From NCBI GenBank assembly GCA_002690445.1, contig NZER01000332.1, forward strand, positions 1 through 8,325: a stretch of 8,325 bases of DNA, read 5' to 3'. The notes under the pieces were generated by a model that was given only the letters and a program-made list of their open reading frames with translations, did no database searches and was not told the origin of the DNA. The position numbers and the translations under genes were made by a program. Each line of letters starts with the position of its first letter. The stretch's first letter is position 1. The stretch comes from Candidatus Pacearchaeota archaeon (GTDB lineage Archaea > Nanoarchaeota > Nanoarchaeia > Pacearchaeales > GW2011-AR1). Positions 6,765 to 8,325 of the stretch are shown one piece after another.

Positions 6765-7198
6765 TCCGGCCGGCCACGCATGCGGATGTGCCGGCCCTGG
6801 TGGTGATGGGGCAGCAATTTGCCCAGACAGCGATGTATCGGGATGTGCTGCGTGAGAACCCTGAGCAGATGGCCGTTGTCGCGACGAACCTCATTGAGCA
6901 TGAGGGCGGAACGGTGCTAGTCCTTGAACGAGACGGTATTCTGGTGGGTATGATCGGACTCGTCTGCACCCCGCATTTTCTCTCTGGCGACATGTATGCC
7001 GGGGAGGTGTTCTGGTGGGTCACGCCGGGGCAGCGTGGTGACGGGGTCCGACTCCTGCGTGCGGCGGAATCATGGGCCATCGAGCGTGGGGCCAAGACGC
7101 TACAAATGATCGCCCCCACCGAGCGTGTCGGGCAGTTCTACGCTCGAATGGGGTTCACTCGGACGGAAATCTCCTACCAGAAGGAGTTGGGGACGTGA
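6746..7198 (+). CDS. GNAT-family N-acetyltransferase
   Basis: Probable acetyl-CoA-dependent acyltransferase, 150 residues, the usual GNAT length. VIRPATHADVPAL (about 6-18) is the typical first strand and helix. VLVLERDGILVGMIGLV (about 57-73) gives strands 2-3, and GEVFWWVTPGQRGDGVRLL (about 86-104) carries the acetyl-CoA pyrophosphate-binding loop Q96-R97-G98-D99-G100. AESWAIERGAKTLQM (about 107-121) is the next helix and strand, and VGQFYARMGFTRTE (about 128-141) has the C-terminal Tyr and Gly-Phe. The frame stays open back to ATG 6272 but reads as a shadow of the previous gene there. The GTG at 6746 is the latest standard start before the conserved fold and gives a 19-base overlap; it has no clear ribosome site. 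The substrate is unknown. Similar small GNATs occur in phage virion operons. Confidence 0.75.
   Translation: MRAARVIRPATHADVPALVVMGQQFAQTAMYRDVLRENPEQMAVVATNLIEHEGGTVLVLERDGILVGMIGLVCTPHFLSGDMYAGEVFWWVTPGQRGDGVRLLRAAESWAIERGAKTLQMIAPTERVGQFYARMGFTRTEISYQKELGT
7181..7186 (+). promoter_or_regulatory. Ribosome binding site that sets the GTG start at 7195
   Basis: AAGGAG lies inside the last GNAT codons, eight bases before GTG 7195. It picks this start over an in-frame ATG at 7072, which would overlap the GNAT gene by more than 120 bases. Confidence 0.7.
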
Positions 7199-7869
7199 AG
7201 GCGGCGGCTCTCGCAGCGGAAGAATTAACCGCGCAGGTAGCACATCGTCTAATGGCGCTGGCGGATGAACGCCTAGTGTCGCATGAGGGGTCCGAGGGCA
7301 CCGAGGTGGTTCCTGACATCCACGTCTATGACGATGTCTTGCCGGACCCGGAGGGCTATCGTGCGTTGGCGTTGGCGCATTCATTCCAGACGTTTACCAT
7401 CGGCACTGTGGAGTGGCGTGGGTTCGCTGAGTGTGAGCCACCCGGTCTGACGGACTGGTTGCAGGACCGCCGCCCAGACCTGACGGCGACGTTGTCGCTG
7501 TTGAGGCAGAGCCCCAAGGGTCAAGCGGAGCCTCACTACATTCACACAGACCGGAGCATGGGGGACTGGACGGCTATCTTGTATTTGACGCCGTCTCCCA
7601 AAGCAGGGGACGGGACCGACTTTTGGCGACACCGCTGGTCAGGTGTCACGGAAAGCCGTGCTGAATCCGCGACGGCCATGGCGCAGGAATCACAGGCATG
7701 GAGTGACCGGGATCAATGGTCCCTGCGGCAACATGTGGCGGCTCGGTTCAATCGCGTGGTCCTGTTTCCGGCAAAATACTTCCATTCTCGGTCCCTGCAT
7801 GAGAACTATGGGTCTGGCGACACGGCCCGATTGACGCAGATTGTTTTCTGCGAGAAGAAGGACGCATAA
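7195..7869 (+). CDS. 2-oxoglutarate/Fe(II) oxygenase-like protein
   Basis: 224 residues from GTG 7195, which overlaps the GNAT stop (GTGA) and has a strong ribosome site. The set of residues expected for a 2OG/Fe(II) dioxygenase is visible. YIHTD (about 115-119) supplies the H117-x-D119 pair, LYLTP (about 129-133) is the following strand, and RVVLFPAKYFHSR (about 187-199) supplies the distal H197. ARLTQIVF (about 211-218) has R212, positioned to bind the 2OG carboxylate. VYDDVLPDPEGYRALAL (about 44-60) matches the entry segment of many prolyl-hydroxylase-like members. The overall pattern recalls phage proteins of the DUF6445 kind, from memory. Such enzymes hydroxylate or demethylate proteins, nucleic acids or small molecules; the substrate here is unknown. 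With all metal residues in place it is probably active. Confidence 0.72.
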   Translation: MKAAALAAEELTAQVAHRLMALADERLVSHEGSEGTEVVPDIHVYDDVLPDPEGYRALALAHSFQTFTIGTVEWRGFAECEPPGLTDWLQDRRPDLTATLSLLRQSPKGQAEPHYIHTDRSMGDWTAILYLTPSPKAGDGTDFWRHRWSGVTESRAESATAMAQESQAWSDRDQWSLRQHVAARFNRVVLFPAKYFHSRSLHENYGSGDTARLTQIVFCEKKDA

Positions 7870-7870
7870 T

Positions 7871-8325
7871 ATGTCTATCGCAGTAGGGACGGCTATCGCT
7901 GGAATCGCTGGTGGCGTTGGAGCATTAGGGGCTGCCAAGATGCAGAGCGGTGCGGCCGGTCGAGCCGCACAACTCCAGACTGACGCGGCTAATCGGGCCG
8001 CTGAATTACAGCGTCAGTCGGCGGCCGATCAACTCGCCTACGTCAAGCGCCAATCCGAATTGGACCGGATGTCCAAGCGGTGGGCGGATCGACAGAATTA
8101 CGGGCTGTCGAGAGCCGAGGGCATGAATGCGTTTAATCGATTCGGAGATGTCGCGTTCAACACGCGGGCGTCTGAATTGTCGCGTGGCCGCAGCGAGGAC
8201 AAGCGGTATGGGGCCACGCAGCAACAACTCAACACGATGCGTGCGCTGATGGGCATGGGCGACAAACCGCTGGTGTCATATGTCGAGCCGGACGCGTTAC
8301 GCTTGACCGCGCCGACGCTGCCTGA
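7871..8325 (+). CDS. Putative ejection / internal virion protein, 3' end cut by the window edge
   Basis: The frame is open from ATG 7871 to the window end (151 full codons plus two bases). It starts one base after the oxygenase stop behind AAGGA (7858-7862, eight bases upstream). The first 22 residues are a Gly/Ala/Ile-rich hydrophobic segment without charge, able to form a membrane helix. Residues about 31-75 are Ala/Gln/Arg-rich and probably helical or coiled coil (AAQLQTDAANRAAELQRQ). A polar stretch with Asn, Arg and Met follows. This N-terminal layout is common in podovirus proteins encoded after the tail genes that are ejected with the DNA or form a conduit, the place of gp7/gp20 in P22. 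No enzyme motif is seen in the visible part. A tail-associated structural role is the alternative. Confidence 0.6.
   Translation, partial: MSIAVGTAIAGIAGGVGALGAAKMQSGAAGRAAQLQTDAANRAAELQRQSAADQLAYVKRQSELDRMSKRWADRQNYGLSRAEGMNAFNRFGDVAFNTRASELSRGRSEDKRYGATQQQLNTMRALMGMGDKPLVSYVEPDALRLTAPTLP

Noticed and set aside
7072..7194. Upstream extension of the oxygenase gene to ATG 7072
   Set aside because: It would overlap the GNAT catalytic fold by over 120 bases, while GTG 7195 has AAGGAG at ideal spacing and a GTGA overlap.

Overview
The window is a stretch of virion-gene operon from a tailed phage or prophage with a short, P22-like tail. All convincing genes lie on the + strand and are packed head to tail, with gaps of a few bases or short overlaps. 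The diagnostic genes are a scaffold-like protein directly before a P22 gp5-type coat protein, then homologues of the P22 tail proteins gp4 and gp10. The order scaffold - coat - gp4 - gp10 is that of the P22 late operon. The DNA is GC-rich and codons favour G or C in third position. The host cannot be named from the sequence. There is no integrase, lysis gene, tRNA or bacterial gene, so free phage and prophage cannot be told apart.

Layout. Positions 1-411 hold no gene I can support. The stretch contains several hairpins and ends in a good intrinsic-terminator candidate (337-380) just before the scaffold gene. Then come scaffold (412-1344), coat (1364-2602) and a two-part beta-rich protein that may decorate the head (2605-3237). 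A strong hairpin (3246-3278) separates this block from the rest. After it are a 161-aa conserved-looking phage protein (3293-3778), a 92-aa protein resembling small phage/GTA spike-base proteins (3782-4060), gp4-like (4060-4794), gp10-like (4797-6275) and a 161-aa beta-rich virion protein (6279-6764).

Where P22 would next carry its tail needle and ejection-protein genes, this window has two enzyme-like genes. One is a GNAT-type acetyltransferase (6746-7198, GTG start inside the previous gene). The other is a 2-oxoglutarate/Fe(II) oxygenase-like protein (7195-7869, GTG start overlapping the GNAT stop). The last gene (7871 to the window end, incomplete) has a Gly/Ala-rich hydrophobic N-terminus followed by a Gln/Arg-rich helical region, as in phage ejection or internal virion proteins.

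How it fits together: scaffold and coat build the procapsid, the small proteins probably decorate or stabilise it, and gp4- and gp10-like proteins plug the portal after packaging and form the tail hub. The last gene may take part in DNA delivery. The GNAT/oxygenase pair is the least expected part. It could modify a virion or host component, but its substrate cannot be read from the sequence.
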